Counted from the first letter of the stretch, positions 8,594 to 19,431 are shown. The stretch is 64,000 bases of DNA from Ureibacillus yapensis (GCF_003515775.1 NZ_QWEI01000013.1:1-64000); one strand, 5' to 3'. Numbers and translations: made by a program. Notes: generated by a model from the sequence alone, not told the origin.

Positions 8594-9291
8594 TTTGGTT
8601 AGGAATTGAAACATCGAATTCGCCACTTTCCATCGCAATTGTGAAAGATGGACAACTATTAGCAGAAGTAGTGCAAAACTTAAAGCTTACCCATTCGGTA
8701 ACCGTAATGCCCGCAATAGAGGAGCTTTGCCAGAAAGCAAACTTAAAACCAGCGGACCTAGATGCCATAGCTGTCGCGGAAGGACCAGGTTCCTATACGG
8801 GGCTTCGAATCGGTGTAACCATTGCGAAAACATTGGCATGGTCCCTAAAGAAACCTTTGGTAGGGATTTCGAGCTTGCAGGTGTTGGCGGCAAACGCATC
8901 TACATTTAACGGGGTGATATGTACTCTATTTGATGCAAGAAGACAAAATGTCTATGCTGCCGCTTACCGTGGCTCCCAATTGGAGACGGTTATAAAAGAC
9001 GGCCATTATTCCATCGCAGAATTGTTGGAGACTTTGCAGCATTTAAACGAACCTGTATTTTTTGTCGGGATGGATGCAGCAATTTTCAAAGAGATTATCA
9101 TCGAGCATTTAGGCGACCGGGCACACTTTGCGCCCAATTCATTGGCTTTGCCACGTGCATCCCATTTAATTGAATTAGCGCAAAAACAACCGCTGCCAAG
9201 TGTAGAAGCAGTCCACCATTTTGTCCCCCAATATCACCGATTGGCACAGGCGGAAGCAGAGTGGGTCAAGGAACAGAAAAAGGGGCAATAG
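8590..9291 (+). CDS. tsaB: tRNA t6A biosynthesis protein TsaB
   Basis: 233 residues of the ASKHA fold, starting MIWLGIETSNSPLSIAI and containing EGPGSYTGLRIGVT, the TsaB signature. It is the non-catalytic partner that dimerises with TsaD. The start is set by the ATGA overlap with tsaE; an in-frame ATG 18 bases earlier lies inside tsaE and is unlikely. Confidence 0.95.
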   Translation: MIWLGIETSNSPLSIAIVKDGQLLAEVVQNLKLTHSVTVMPAIEELCQKANLKPADLDAIAVAEGPGSYTGLRIGVTIAKTLAWSLKKPLVGISSLQVLAANASTFNGVICTLFDARRQNVYAAAYRGSQLETVIKDGHYSIAELLETLQHLNEPVFFVGMDAAIFKEIIIEHLGDRAHFAPNSLALPRASHLIELAQKQPLPSVEAVHHFVPQYHRLAQAEAEWVKEQKKGQ

Positions 9292-9293
9292 AA

Positions 9294-9740
9294 ATGGTAC
9301 ATTATCGTAGAATGACCGCGGAGGATGTCGAGGCTGTCCATGCCATTGAACTAGCTTCTTTCCCAACGCCTTGGACGCTGGATTCCTTTCATTATGAAAT
9401 GAGGGAAAATCAATTTGCTCACTATCTCGTTGCGGAAAATGAGGAACACCATATTATTGGTTTTTGCGGAATGTGGTTGGTCATCGATGCAGCTCAAATT
9501 ACGAATGTTGCAGTAATTGAATCGGCGCGTGGTCTTGGAATCGGAGAAGGACTAATGCGAGAAGCAATGAACATCGCAAAAGACCATGATATTGATGTCA
9601 TGAGTCTGGAAGTGCGGGTTTCGAATGTGGTCGCACAAAATCTTTATCGAAAGCTCGGGTTCCAGGACGGCGGAATTCGAAAAGCTTATTATACAGATAA
9701 TCAAGAGGATGCTCTTGTAATGTGGGTGAACTTAAAATGA
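9294..9740 (+). CDS. rimI: GNAT N-acetyltransferase RimI (ribosomal protein S18-type)
   Basis: 148 residues. The GNAT acetyl-CoA loop appears as [12 protein letters not shown] (R-x-x-G-x-G pattern), with NLYRKLGF near the C-terminus and the RimI-like start of the domain ([11 protein letters not shown]). AAAAGGGG precedes ATG 9294, two bases after the tsaB stop; its stop overlaps the tsaD start (ATGA). RimI enzymes acetylate the N-terminus of ribosomal protein S18; other protein targets are possible. Confidence 0.9.
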   Translation: MVHYRRMTAEDVEAVHAIELASFPTPWTLDSFHYEMRENQFAHYLVAENEEHHIIGFCGMWLVIDAAQITNVAVIESARGLGIGEGLMREAMNIAKDHDIDVMSLEVRVSNVVAQNLYRKLGFQDGGIRKAYYTDNQEDALVMWVNLK

Positions 9741-10753
9741 ATGAACAATATATATTAGCCATTGAAACCAGCTGTGATGAAACGGCAGCTGCAATCATCA
9801 GAAATGGAACAGAAATCGTATCAAATGTAGTTGCTTCCCAAATTGAAAGCCAAAAGCGATTTGGCGGAGTGGTGCCGGAAATTGCATCACGCCATCATGT
9901 GGAACAAATAACAATCGTGATAGAAGAAACATTAAAAGACGCCAATATGCAGCCTTCTGATCTGACGGCAGTTGCTGTTACCGAAGGACCTGGATTGGTC
10001 GGTGCATTATTGATCGGAATCAATGCAGCAAAAGCATTTGCCTTTGTACATGGTTTGCCTTTAATTCCGGTCCATCATATTGCGGGGCATATCTATGCAA
10101 ATGCATTGGTGGAACCACTGCAGTTTCCGTTATTGGCCCTTGTTGTATCAGGCGGCCATACAGAATTAGTATTCATGAAAGAACATGGAAGTTTTGAAGT
10201 GATTGGCGAAACGAGAGATGATGCAGCTGGTGAGGCTTATGATAAAGTAGCGCGTGTACTCAAAATGCCATACCCGGGCGGACCGCATATTGACCGTATG
10301 GCGCACGAAGCAACAGAAGGCATTGATTTCCCTCGTGCTTGGCTTGAAGAAGATTCCTATGATTTTAGCTTTAGCGGATTGAAATCAGCAGTTATTAATT
10401 ATAAACACAATTTGGAGCAGCGTGGGGAAGAAATTATTCCTGAAAAAGTCGCAAAAGGTTTCCAGGATAGTGTGGTAGAAGTATTGACGAAGAAAACAGT
10501 AAGAGCTGCCCGAGAATACAAGGTGAAACAGGTCATTGCAGCCGGCGGTGTATCTGCGAACAAAGGGTTAAGAGAAAGTTTGGAAAAGGCGTTTGAGCAA
10601 GAAGGGATTGCTTTCACCGTGCCTCCTTTAAAACTTTGCACAGATAATGCAGCGATGATCGGGGCTGCAGCTGCTCATATGTATAATGCGGGGGTGCGCG
10701 GAAATCTGGCGATGAACGGACTTCCGGGCAAAGAATTAAAAAGTTGGATATAA
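9737..10753 (+). CDS. tsaD: tRNA threonylcarbamoyltransferase TsaD (Kae1/Gcp/YgjD)
   Basis: 338 residues. Starts [19 protein letters not shown]. Iron-binding HxxxH lies in [11 protein letters not shown], with [18 protein letters not shown], and the C-terminal [12 protein letters not shown] and CTDNAAMIG motifs. It transfers threonylcarbamoyl from TC-AMP to A37. Start ATG 9737 overlaps the rimI TGA; the ATG 15 bases upstream is within rimI. It is the last gene of the t6A operon. Confidence 0.97.
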   Translation: MNEQYILAIETSCDETAAAIIRNGTEIVSNVVASQIESQKRFGGVVPEIASRHHVEQITIVIEETLKDANMQPSDLTAVAVTEGPGLVGALLIGINAAKAFAFVHGLPLIPVHHIAGHIYANALVEPLQFPLLALVVSGGHTELVFMKEHGSFEVIGETRDDAAGEAYDKVARVLKMPYPGGPHIDRMAHEATEGIDFPRAWLEEDSYDFSFSGLKSAVINYKHNLEQRGEEIIPEKVAKGFQDSVVEVLTKKTVRAAREYKVKQVIAAGGVSANKGLRESLEKAFEQEGIAFTVPPLKLCTDNAAMIGAAAAHMYNAGVRGNLAMNGLPGKELKSWI

Positions 10754-10760
10754 AACTTTT

Positions 10761-10793
10761 AGCTGTTTCCAGTGGTTTGGAACAGCTTTTTTT
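10761..10793 (+). terminator. Terminator of the tsaE-tsaB-rimI-tsaD operon
   Basis: Stem AGCTGTTTCC / GGAACAGCT with one bulged T, then seven T. Confidence 0.8.
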
Positions 10794-10906
10794 CTACTCA
10801 AAATAATAATTATTTATCCCCAAGTAGGTTGGTTAAGATGAGTTTTCTAGTATAACATCCTTACTGTTCGGTAGCTTGCTAGCTTTTGTAAAATTTTTCT
10901 GAAAAC

Positions 10907-11075
10907 TTATCCACAGGTGAACAATATTTTTAGCAAAATGTCAATACGAACATTCGTACTTATGCACAAAATGTGCATAAGTTGTGGATAAAATGTGGTA
11001 AAACTATATATTGTGTTAGTTTTTACACACAGGTATGTGGATAATAATTTTTTTAATTGTGGATAATGTGGAAAA
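10907..11075. promoter_or_regulatory. DnaA-box cluster between tsaD and ydiF-type ABC-F gene
   Basis: Six perfect TTATNCACA boxes lie in 160 bp: 10907 (+), 10960 (+), 10972 (-), 10983 (-), 11036 (-) and 11058 (-). One-mismatch boxes are at 10994, 11021 and 11067. There is no dnaA or dnaN gene here, so it is not oriC. From memory, B. subtilis has a DnaA-box cluster in the same gcp(tsaD)-ydiF gap that helps regulate replication initiation. The stretch 10794-11228 has no gene. Confidence 0.8.
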
Positions 11076-11179
11076 GTGTGTTGATATGTTGATATTACTA
11101 AACTATTGCTGTGAATAAAATTGTGGAGATATTTTATCGAAATTTGTCTATTGACCAAGATATATGTAAAGGAATCATG

Positions 11180-11216
11180 AATAATAAAAATACCATGTAC
11201 ATATGCACATGGTATT
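11180..11216 (-). terminator. Terminator of the ABC-F gene
   Basis: A perfect 10-bp stem (AATACCATGT / ACATGGTATT) is followed, on the minus strand, by a T-rich tail. Confidence 0.75.
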
Positions 11217-11228
11217 ACAACATATCTA

Positions 11229-13187
11229 TTATGATGAAATAATATTGTCCAGTTCTTCATTCAGTTCCAGCCACTGCATTTCAAGTTCATCATGTTCTAA
11301 CTTGAAAGAATCCAATTCACTTTGATAGCTCACGACTTTTTCATGATCTTTGAAGATTTCCGGTTCACAAAGCTTTGCTTCAATCACAGCCATCGATTCA
11401 CTTAAGCTGGCCATTTTGTTCTCGAGCTCTTCAACTGTTCGCCGGATTTGCCGCTCCCGTTTTTTCGCCTCTTTATCGATTTGGGAAGTAGAGCCTTTAA
11501 TTGGAGCAGCCTCTGCAGCAGTTTTCGATGCATTCTTTTGCGCTGCCAATTTCATCTGCGCCAATTCTTCGAGTTCCTGCTTTTTCTCCAAGTAATAATC
11601 ATAGTCGCCTAAATATTCAAAAGAGCCGGTTTCCGACAATTCAATCACCTTTGTTGCGATGCGGTTGATAAAATAACGGTCATGCGATACGAACAGCAAG
11701 GTTCCCGGATAATCAATCAACGCATTTTCCAACACTTCCTTGCTATCCAGATCAAGGTGGTTCGTCGGCTCATCCAGCACGAGCAAATTGGCTTTTTGCA
11801 TCATCAACTTGGCGAGGGCAAGCCGTGCTTTTTCTCCGCCCGATAATGAATTTACCGGTTTTAGAACGTCATCGCCGCTAAATAGAAAGCGCCCCAGCAC
11901 AGTACGGATCTCTTTTTCATTTAACAGCGGCCATTCATCCCATAATTCATGCAGAATGGTTTTATTGCCTGTCAGTTTCGCTTGTTCTTGGTCATAGTAG
12001 CCGATTTTCACGTTTGTTCCGTAACGAATATCCCCTGATTGAATCGGCAAATCTTTAATAATCGTTTTTAGTAAGGTAGACTTCCCGACGCCATTCGGGC
12101 CAACCAAGGCAATTCGGTCTTCGCGGAAGATGCGCATTTGAATGTTTTTAGAGATTGTTTTTCCTTCATATCCGATGCTCAAGTTATCAACAGAGAGCAC
12201 ATCGTTTCCACTCTGGCGTTCGATGGTAAAGCCGAAATTCGCTGAAGCTTCGTCTCCATCGGGCGCATCCATCCATTGTGTGCGTTCGAGAACCTTTCTG
12301 CGGCTTTGGGCCATTTTTGTTGTCGATGCGCGGGCAATATTTTTTTGAATAAATGCTTCAAGTTTTGCTTTTTCATCTTGCTGCCGTTCAAACATTTTCA
12401 TGTCGCGCTCATAGTTTTTGGCTTTTTCATCTAAGTAGGCACTATAATTTCCAACATATTTTGTTACATGCGTTCTGGAAACTTCGTAAACGGTAGAAAC
12501 CACCTGGTCAAGGAAATAGCGGTCGTGGGAGACGATTAGAATCGCACCTTCATAACCTTTCAAATAGTTTTCCAGCCAGCTTAATGTTTCAATATCCAAA
12601 TGGTTGGTCGGCTCGTCCAATATTAATAGATCCGGTTTGCTTAATAAAAGTTTAGCCAAAGCCAGGCGTGTGCGCTGCCCGCCGGAAAGGGAAGCAATCG
12701 GTTTATCGTAATCTTCCGGAAAGAACTGCATTCCATGGAGGACCGAACGAGTATCCGCTTCATACTGATAGCCCCCAGCATCTTTAAAATCATGCTGCAA
12801 TTGGTCATAGTCAGCCATGATGCGAGCGTAGTTTTCGGCATTTTCGTAAACAGCTGGATCGGCCATTCGTTGTTCAAGAGAACGCAGCGCAGCTTCTTGA
12901 TTCTTTAATTCGGCGAAAATGGTCATCATTTCATCCCAGATGGATAATGAGGATTCCAGTCCGGCATGTTGTTCCAAATAGCCGACTTTCACATCTTTTG
13001 GAATGATAATTTCGCCGGAATCGTACGACAGTTGGCCGGCGATAATTTTAAGCAAAGTGGATTTTCCTGCACCATTGCGGCCCACTAATGCCACGCGATC
13101 TCTATGCTGGACTTCCAACTTTACTCCGCTGAGTATTTCATCTGTCACAAAAGATTTATATAATTGATTTACTTGTAAGACAATCAT
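11229..13187 (-). CDS. ydiF: ABC-F ATPase, YdiF-type (ribosome-associated)
   Basis: 652 residues with two ABC domains and no membrane segments. Walker A GRNGAGKS near 36 and GPNGVGKS near 355; signature LSGGQRTRLALAK and LSGGEKARLALAK; both Walker B motifs read LLILDEPTNHLD / LLVLDEPTNHLD. A linker and a C-terminal charged coiled coil (about 545-650) follow, as in Uup/YdiF-type ABC-F proteins, which bind ribosomes and aid translation of difficult sequences. GAGGTG lies 5-6 nt before the ATG. The gene is convergent with tsaD across the DnaA-box cluster. Confidence 0.9.
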   Translation of the reverse strand: MIVLQVNQLYKSFVTDEILSGVKLEVQHRDRVALVGRNGAGKSTLLKIIAGQLSYDSGEIIIPKDVKVGYLEQHAGLESSLSIWDEMMTIFAELKNQEAALRSLEQRMADPAVYENAENYARIMADYDQLQHDFKDAGGYQYEADTRSVLHGMQFFPEDYDKPIASLSGGQRTRLALAKLLLSKPDLLILDEPTNHLDIETLSWLENYLKGYEGAILIVSHDRYFLDQVVSTVYEVSRTHVTKYVGNYSAYLDEKAKNYERDMKMFERQQDEKAKLEAFIQKNIARASTTKMAQSRRKVLERTQWMDAPDGDEASANFGFTIERQSGNDVLSVDNLSIGYEGKTISKNIQMRIFREDRIALVGPNGVGKSTLLKTIIKDLPIQSGDIRYGTNVKIGYYDQEQAKLTGNKTILHELWDEWPLLNEKEIRTVLGRFLFSGDDVLKPVNSLSGGEKARLALAKLMMQKANLLVLDEPTNHLDLDSKEVLENALIDYPGTLLFVSHDRYFINRIATKVIELSETGSFEYLGDYDYYLEKKQELEELAQMKLAAQKNASKTAAEAAPIKGSTSQIDKEAKKRERQIRRTVEELENKMASLSESMAVIEAKLCEPEIFKDHEKVVSYQSELDSFKLEHDELEMQWLELNEELDNIISS

Positions 13188-13404
13188 TTTTACACCTCAG
13201 TTCACTTATTTCTAGTTTAATGGAAGAGGAATGGCTTCGCAATGAGGGTGCTTTACATATTTGAGCATGTTTAGTAATATGAAAACAATTTCTGCCATTT
13301 TTGAACAAAAAACTGTAACTGTCGCAAATATGCCTTGGTAAATAGGTTATATACAAGTGTATAATAATAAAAAATGATGAGGGGAATAGATAGGAGGAAA
13401 ATGA

Positions 13405-14037
13405 GTGAAACATGATTTGAAAATTCCTCAAGCAACAACCAAAAGACTTCCTCTCTATTATCGCTTTTTGCAAAACTTCGCCAATGAAGGGAAACGGAGA
13501 ATTTCCTCGCAAGAATTAAGCGAAGCGATGAAAATCGACTCAGCCACGATTCGAAGAGACTTCTCCTATTTTGGTGCGTTGGGCAAAAAGGGATATGGAT
13601 ACGATGTATTATATTTGCTTGAGTTTTTCAGACAAACACTGGATCAAGACGAAGGGGCGAATGTTGCATTAATTGGTGTAGGGAACTTGGGGAATGCATT
13701 TTTGAAATATAATTTCCAAAAAAACCATAACACGCGGATTGTGGTAGCATTCGACTCAAAAGCGCCGCAAGAAGGAACCGAAATTAACGGCATTCCTGTC
13801 TATCATCCGGACCGCCTGGAGGAAATGTATCATGCCTATCATGCGGAGCTTGCAATCCTGACGGTGTCTTCCCGGTCGGCCCAAATCATGGCAGATCGTT
13901 TGGTCGCAATCGATGCAAAAGGGATTTTAAACTTTACACCCGTGCGCTTAAATGTACCGGATTCTCTGAAGCTTCTTAATATTGATTTATCGGTTGAATT
14001 GGAAGCGTTAATCTATTTAATTCGCAATAGCGATTAA
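13405..14037 (+). CDS. rex: Redox-sensing transcriptional repressor Rex
   Basis: 210 residues. N-terminal winged helix about 1-80 ([35 protein letters not shown]) and a Rossmann NADH domain from about 85 ([14 protein letters not shown]). Rex represses fermentation and alternative respiration genes when the NADH/NAD+ ratio is low. Start is GTG 13405, 7 nt after AGGAGG. A short ATG at 13401 is out of frame. Confidence 0.95.
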   Translation: MKHDLKIPQATTKRLPLYYRFLQNFANEGKRRISSQELSEAMKIDSATIRRDFSYFGALGKKGYGYDVLYLLEFFRQTLDQDEGANVALIGVGNLGNAFLKYNFQKNHNTRIVVAFDSKAPQEGTEINGIPVYHPDRLEEMYHAYHAELAILTVSSRSAQIMADRLVAIDAKGILNFTPVRLNVPDSLKLLNIDLSVELEALIYLIRNSD

Positions 14038-14116
14038 TAGGAAGTTGTTTCATTATCTAATGGCAAATTTCAACAAGATGCGCTAAAATATACATATAAT
14101 AGAGGAGGTGGCTACA

Positions 14117-14338
14117 ATGGTTGTGCATTTAAATGCAATATCACCATTTGCCGTAGTTATTATTTGTGTAGTAGCCCTATTGATTTTTGGACCGAAGAAA
14201 TTGCCTGAATTAGGAAGAGCGATGGGTACAACTCTTCGTGAGTTCAAAAAAGGAACAAGTGGGTTATTGGATGAAGAAGACGAAAAGAAAAATGTCTCTG
14301 TCATTGAACAAAAAGATTCAGATAAAGAAAACAAGTAA
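14117..14338 (+). CDS. tatA: Twin-arginine translocase subunit TatA
   Basis: 73 residues: one N-terminal membrane helix (about 8-25), the hinge [14 protein letters not shown], an amphipathic helix (TTLREFKKG) and a charged tail. GGAGGTG is 6 nt before ATG 14117; the in-frame GTG 9 bases earlier is part of the ribosome-binding site. Paired with tatC 20 bp downstream, it corresponds to the tatAy-tatCy pair of B. subtilis by position. Confidence 0.93.
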   Translation: MVVHLNAISPFAVVIICVVALLIFGPKKLPELGRAMGTTLREFKKGTSGLLDEEDEKKNVSVIEQKDSDKENK

Positions 14339-14358
14339 GTTAAGGATGTCTATTTTTT

Positions 14359-15186
14359 ATGAATCCAAAAGAACTCACTGTTATTGAACATATAGAAGAA
14401 CTAAGAAAACGACTGCTGCTTTGTGCCGTCTTCTTCGTTCTTGCATTAATTGTGAGCTTTTATTTAGCTAAGCCGATTATTAAATATATTCAATATGGCG
14501 AACAAGCGCAGCAATTAACGTTGAATGCTTTCAATGTAGGCGACCCGCTTACTGTCTATTTGGAAGTAACATTTATCGTGGCATTTATCATTACATCACC
14601 GCTTATTCTGTATCAGCTTTGGGCATTCATCACGCCCGGCTTGCATGAAACCGAACGCAAGGCGACTTTGAAATACATTCCATATGCATTCGTGCTGTTC
14701 ATTGTTGGACTGGCATTTGGCTATTATATTCTATTTCCAAATGTTATGAACTTTATGATGAATCTATCGAACGAACTCGACATTCAGCAAACGATAGGAA
14801 TTAACGAGTATTTTGGCTTTTTGTTTAAGCTGGTCGTGCCATTCGGTTTAATCTTTGAATTGCCGGTCGTGACGCTTTTCTTGGCTCGAATTGGAATTCT
14901 GGATCCGAGTCTTATGGTTAAGTTCCGTAAATATTCTTATTTTGTTCTTTTTGTAGTGGCTGTTTTAGTGGCGCCGCCTGATCTCATTTCGTACATACTG
15001 ATTTCAATCCCTTTATTCGTTCTTTATGAGATTAGTATTTTCATAGCGCGGATTGGCTATAAAAAATACCAGGCTGCCGAAGCAATTCGCATACAAGAAG
15101 AAAAAGAACAGGAACAGAAAAATCAGGTGGAAGAGCTTTTGGCTGAACAACAACGTCAAATAGAAGAAATGACCAAGCAAAATTAA
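14359..15186 (+). CDS. tatC: Twin-arginine translocase subunit TatC
   Basis: 275 residues, six membrane helices. Hallmarks: start ELTVIEHIEELRKRLL, the periplasmic-loop motif ITSPLILYQLWAFITPGLHETERK, and VPFGLIFELPVV. The C-terminal tail (about 235-275) is a Glu/Gln/Lys-rich coiled coil, longer than in E. coli TatC. It is the substrate receptor of the Tat pathway. Confidence 0.95.
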   Translation: MNPKELTVIEHIEELRKRLLLCAVFFVLALIVSFYLAKPIIKYIQYGEQAQQLTLNAFNVGDPLTVYLEVTFIVAFIITSPLILYQLWAFITPGLHETERKATLKYIPYAFVLFIVGLAFGYYILFPNVMNFMMNLSNELDIQQTIGINEYFGFLFKLVVPFGLIFELPVVTLFLARIGILDPSLMVKFRKYSYFVLFVVAVLVAPPDLISYILISIPLFVLYEISIFIARIGYKKYQAAEAIRIQEEKEQEQKNQVEELLAEQQRQIEEMTKQN

Positions 15187-15199
15187 ATTTAAATAAAAT

Positions 15200-15248
15200 T
15201 AAAGCCTATTTTCATTCGGGAATTTTCCGATGAAAATAGGCTTTTTTA
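15200..15248. terminator. Bidirectional terminator between tatC and ydiL
   Basis: A 12-bp perfect stem (AGCCTATTTTCA / TGAAAATAGGCT) has T-runs on both outer sides, so it can serve the convergent tatC and CAAX-protease genes. Confidence 0.85.
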
Positions 15249-15983
15249 TTACTTCGGCAGCTGATCGGTGATTTGCTGCAGCTTGTCTGCATTCATTTGA
15301 ATAATGGTCACGAAGCCATTTAACATCATGTGTGCAATAATCGATGTAAGCAACCTTTTCGTCTTGTAGTAAAGGAAGGCAAAAATAAAACCGCTGATCG
15401 TATATAAAATAATGTGTGAAAAATCTAAATGGATTAGGGCAAAGACAATACTGCTGATGATGGCGGAAACCCAAAAACTTTGCGTTTGGACTAATGAGCC
15501 AAACACCACGCGACGGAATACGAACTCTTCCAGAATGGGTCCAAATAAAACGGATGCCAGAATCATGATTGGCGCAATTTCAGTCACTTGCATGATTTTT
15601 TGCGTGTTTTCGGAACCGTAGTCGATGCCAAGCGCCAACTCAATTGTAGCGCCTATTGTTTGCCCAAGATAAACAAGGAAAAAACCGATGATCCCCCAGC
15701 CAATCGAAACTGGAATTGATGCTTTTTCTCCCTTAAATACATGCCAGAAGTTCTTATTTTTAGAGATTAGGAATATACAGACTAAGAAGGCTATTGCAAA
15801 ACTGACCGAAGACCACCAGCCTGCCAATGCAATGCCTTCATTTCCATCTTGTTCAAAAAATTGAAGGAAGAATGCTCTCACGGGTTGAATTAATAATAGG
15901 AACCCGGATAATTGGGCTGCTATGTAGGTAAGCAGAATATAGAAAGCTGTTTTTTGTGTTTGAATTTTGGTTGGCGTACTCAG
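15249..15983 (-). CDS. ydiL: CPBP (CAAX-type) membrane protease YdiL, apparent CTG start
   Basis: 244 residues if started at CTG 15983; B. subtilis YdiL is, as I recall, also 244. Catalytic motifs of the CPBP/Abi family: EEFVFRR near 160, HLDFSH near 195 and a late Asn/His helix (IIAHMMLNG). The conventional start, GTG 15881, would remove the first membrane helix (FYILLTYIAAQLSGFLLLI) and has no ribosome-binding site. Upstream in frame there is no ATG/GTG/TTG before the stop at 15999; the only plausible initiator is CTG 15983, 7 nt after AGAGGG. Function of YdiL is unknown. Confidence 0.75.
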   Translation of the reverse strand: MSTPTKIQTQKTAFYILLTYIAAQLSGFLLLIQPVRAFFLQFFEQDGNEGIALAGWWSSVSFAIAFLVCIFLISKNKNFWHVFKGEKASIPVSIGWGIIGFFLVYLGQTIGATIELALGIDYGSENTQKIMQVTEIAPIMILASVLFGPILEEFVFRRVVFGSLVQTQSFWVSAIISSIVFALIHLDFSHIILYTISGFIFAFLYYKTKRLLTSIIAHMMLNGFVTIIQMNADKLQQITDQLPK

Positions 15984-16131
15984 AAATAATCCCTCTTTCT
16001 AAAGCGAATTGTTTAAAACCTGCCGGATGATGCTAAACTATCACAGGCATTGAAGAAATAGTGCATAATTTCACTTCTCTTTTATTGTAGAGGAATATGG
16101 AAAGAAAACAAAATTTTTTTGCGCTTCATAC

Positions 16132-16160
16132 TTGCAAAAACAGAATCAATTCATTATTAT
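16132..16160 (+). promoter_or_regulatory. sigma-A-type promoter of groES-groEL
   Basis: TTGCAA (16132-16137), 17-bp spacer, TATTAT (16155-16160). The expected start point falls just before or inside the CIRCE element, as in other HrcA-controlled operons. Confidence 0.6.
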
Positions 16161-16170
16161 AATAATTGTG

Positions 16171-16197
16171 TTAGCACTCATATGGAGAGAGTGCTAA
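16171..16197 (+). promoter_or_regulatory. CIRCE operator (HrcA-binding site)
   Basis: Perfect consensus: TTAGCACTC, nine bases, GAGTGCTAA. It predicts HrcA repression and heat induction of groES-groEL. Confidence 0.97.
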
Positions 16198-16237
16198 TAA
16201 AGTTATATAAATTACAATTTGTAGGAGGTTGTTTCAC

Positions 16238-16522
16238 TTGTTAAGACCATTAGGTGATCGTATCATTATCGAACTAGTTGAGGTGGAAGAAAAAACAGCA
16301 TCAGGACTAGTACTTCCAGATTCAGCAAAAGAAAAGCCGTCAGAAGGTAATGTAATTGCTGTAGGAACTGGTCGTGTACTAGATAACGGCACACGCGTCG
16401 AGCTTGACGTAAAAGAAGGAGATCGCATTATCTTCTCTAAATACTCAGGCACAGAAGTGAAATACGAAGGCAAAGAATACTTAATTCTTCGCGAAAATGA
16501 TGTACTAGCCGTAATTGGCTAA
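16238..16522 (+). CDS. groES: Co-chaperonin GroES
   Basis: 94 residues, starting at TTG 16238 nine bases after GGAGG; a TTG at 16229 directly abuts the site and would add three residues not found in the family. Mobile loop around 16-32 ([18 protein letters not shown]). It forms the heptameric lid of GroEL. The CIRCE operator lies 40 bp upstream. Confidence 0.97.
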   Translation: MLRPLGDRIIIELVEVEEKTASGLVLPDSAKEKPSEGNVIAVGTGRVLDNGTRVELDVKEGDRIIFSKYSGTEVKYEGKEYLILRENDVLAVIG

Positions 16523-16557
16523 TACCCTATTAAACATAAAATGAATCTTAAGCAATA

Positions 16558-16586
16558 AGAGCGCCCATAACAACTTAAGCGCTCCC
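16558..16586 (+). other. Intercistronic hairpin between groES and groEL
   Basis: Stem GAGCGC (16560-16565) / GCGCTC (16579-16584) with no T-run. The groES-groEL gap is 113 bp. This may be an mRNA processing or stability element rather than a terminator. Confidence 0.4.
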
Positions 16587-16590
16587 TTAG

Positions 16591-18267
<1,677 letters not shown>

Positions 18268-18278
18268 TAAAGCCGTCA

Positions 18279-18343
18279 ATCCCTTGATATATAAGGGTTT
18301 GTATGTAAGGTGAAAGTGATTTGCTAACATTTTGCTAACATAG
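18279..18343. repeat. Possible attachment-site region after groEL
   Basis: Twelve bases after the groEL stop lies the near-palindrome CCCTTGATATATAAGGG, then the direct repeat TTGCTAACAT at 18321 and 18332. A variant of the palindrome (TCCTTTGATATATGGGGG) occurs near 20803, upstream of another integrase-tail relic, and GCTAACATAG recurs at 26250 beside a third. This suggests att or integrase-arm sites; the core has not been proved. Confidence 0.4.
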
Positions 18344-18352
18344 AGGATAATT

Positions 18353-18910
18353 TTAGAGGCTTCTCATGAGTTGTGAAAACTTTTGGGAAGCTTCTTTTTT
18401 CATTTCTTTTGTAACGTGGAGATAGACATTCTTGGTGATTTGATCATCTGAATGACCAAGTCTATCCATAATTTGTTCTAGTGCTACACCAGCTTCTGCA
18501 AGAAGTGATGTATGTGTATGTCGTAAAGAGTGTGGGGTTAATTCAGTGTTTAAATTTGCCAGTGTTAGCAGTCTTGCCATTCTTAGTTGTACCATTTTGA
18601 TAACAATCGGATAACCCGGCTGTCGTTCAGTTTTTGCAAAGATGAAGTCCTGATTGTTGTAATCATTACCAAATTGCTGAATGATTTTCTCTTGCTCTTC
18701 ATTGTGCATTTTTAAAGCTTGAATCACATCTTCATCCACAACAACTTTTCGTCGGGATTTTTTCGTTTTAGGCGTTACTAAAAGAAATTTTACCGTATTA
18801 TTGTTGGGATTATAATACGTTTTTGTAATACTGATTGTCTGATTCACAAAATCAATATCTTTCCACTTGAGTGCAACGAGTTCTCCAACCCTAATACCTG
18901 TCTTGCCTGA
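18353..18910 (-). pseudogene. 5'-truncated tyrosine recombinase (phage-type integrase), catalytic domain only
   Basis: The frame runs from 18910, where it is cut by an in-frame stop, to 18353. It starts inside the catalytic domain at SGKTGIRVGELVALKW (catalytic Arg), continues to HSLRHTHTSLLAEAG (HxxR), then LGHSDDQITKNVYLHV (His and nucleophile Tyr) and KFSQLMRSL. The N-terminal arm-binding and core-binding domains are missing. An internal ATG at 18847 would leave out the catalytic Arg. The break coincides with the ribosome-binding site of the lipoprotein gene at 18931. Its 3' end doubles as a plus-strand terminator for groEL, and related 3' ends recur five more times up to 31.1 kb. Confidence 0.85.
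18356..18400 (+). terminator. groEL terminator within the integrase 3' end (tail copy 1)
   Basis: Stem GAGGCTTC / GAAGCTTC with an inner AGTT / AACT pair, followed by T-rich CTTCTTTTTT. The same bases encode the last residues of the minus-strand integrase relic. Confidence 0.75.
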
Positions 18911-18930
18911 TTATAAAAGGAGAGATGTTA

Positions 18931-19281
18931 TTGAAAAAAATTAGTTTAATTTTGTTTTTGACACTTATATCAATTGGATTACTTAGTTGTCAACAAAACA
19001 GTGTATCGACTAACATCGAGAACAATTCTTTAACTATCGGAATGATAGTTGCAAAGGAAGAAGCAAGAATACTAGTTGTTGCTGGGGCAACACCGGAGGA
19101 TATAACCAATTTAACTACACAAGAAATTATTAAAAAATATGAAGATGGGGCTTGGTTTACAATTAACCAAGAAGAACTGGGTCAAGACCTTAAAGTAGGT
19201 ATGAAAGTTAATGTATGGTATGACACAATGGATTCTTCATTGCCTGGTTCTGGCAATGTAACAAAAATAGAGATACTCTAA
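18931..19281 (+). CDS. DUF3221-type lipoprotein
   Basis: 116 residues starting at TTG 18931, eight bases after AGGAG (ATG 18925 is too close). Signal peptide MKKISLILFLTLISIGLLSC with lipobox LLSC. The mature part shows the DUF3221 pattern: ILVV near 45, WFTI, then LKVGMKVNVWYD and a C-terminal PGSGNVTKIEIL. This is a small extracytoplasmic beta domain found on Bacillales lipoproteins; the role is unknown. The gene begins exactly where the integrase relic is cut. Confidence 0.7.
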   Translation: MKKISLILFLTLISIGLLSCQQNSVSTNIENNSLTIGMIVAKEEARILVVAGATPEDITNLTTQEIIKKYEDGAWFTINQEELGQDLKVGMKVNVWYDTMDSSLPGSGNVTKIEIL

Positions 19282-19392
19282 GTTTTATTTTCCATCCATT
19301 TTTTCCAGATTGTGAAGATTTACATTTAAACTAAATGAGGCTTTAGTAAACAAGCAAAAAGTAGTAAACACTATCTTGATCTTCAACAATCG

Positions 19393-19431
19393 GGCGCAAT
19401 TCTTGAAAAAGAATTGTGCCTTCTTCGATTT
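19393..19431 (+). terminator. Terminator after the DUF3221 gene
   Basis: Stem GCGCAATTCTT / AAGAATTGTGC, then TTCTTCGATTTT. The left arm contains CAACAATCGGGCGC, which recurs at 20641. The rest of 19282-19611 shows no gene. Confidence 0.65.

Noticed and set aside
10907-11075. Replication origin oriC
   Set aside because: DnaA boxes are present, but dnaA, dnaN and a clear AT-rich unwinding element are absent, and the gap matches a known non-origin cluster position.
10907-11260. 117-codon minus-strand open frame between tsaD and the ABC-F gene
   Set aside because: It lies over the DnaA-box cluster and a terminator; the His/Tyr/Ile-rich product reflects TGTGGATAA repeats, not a protein family.
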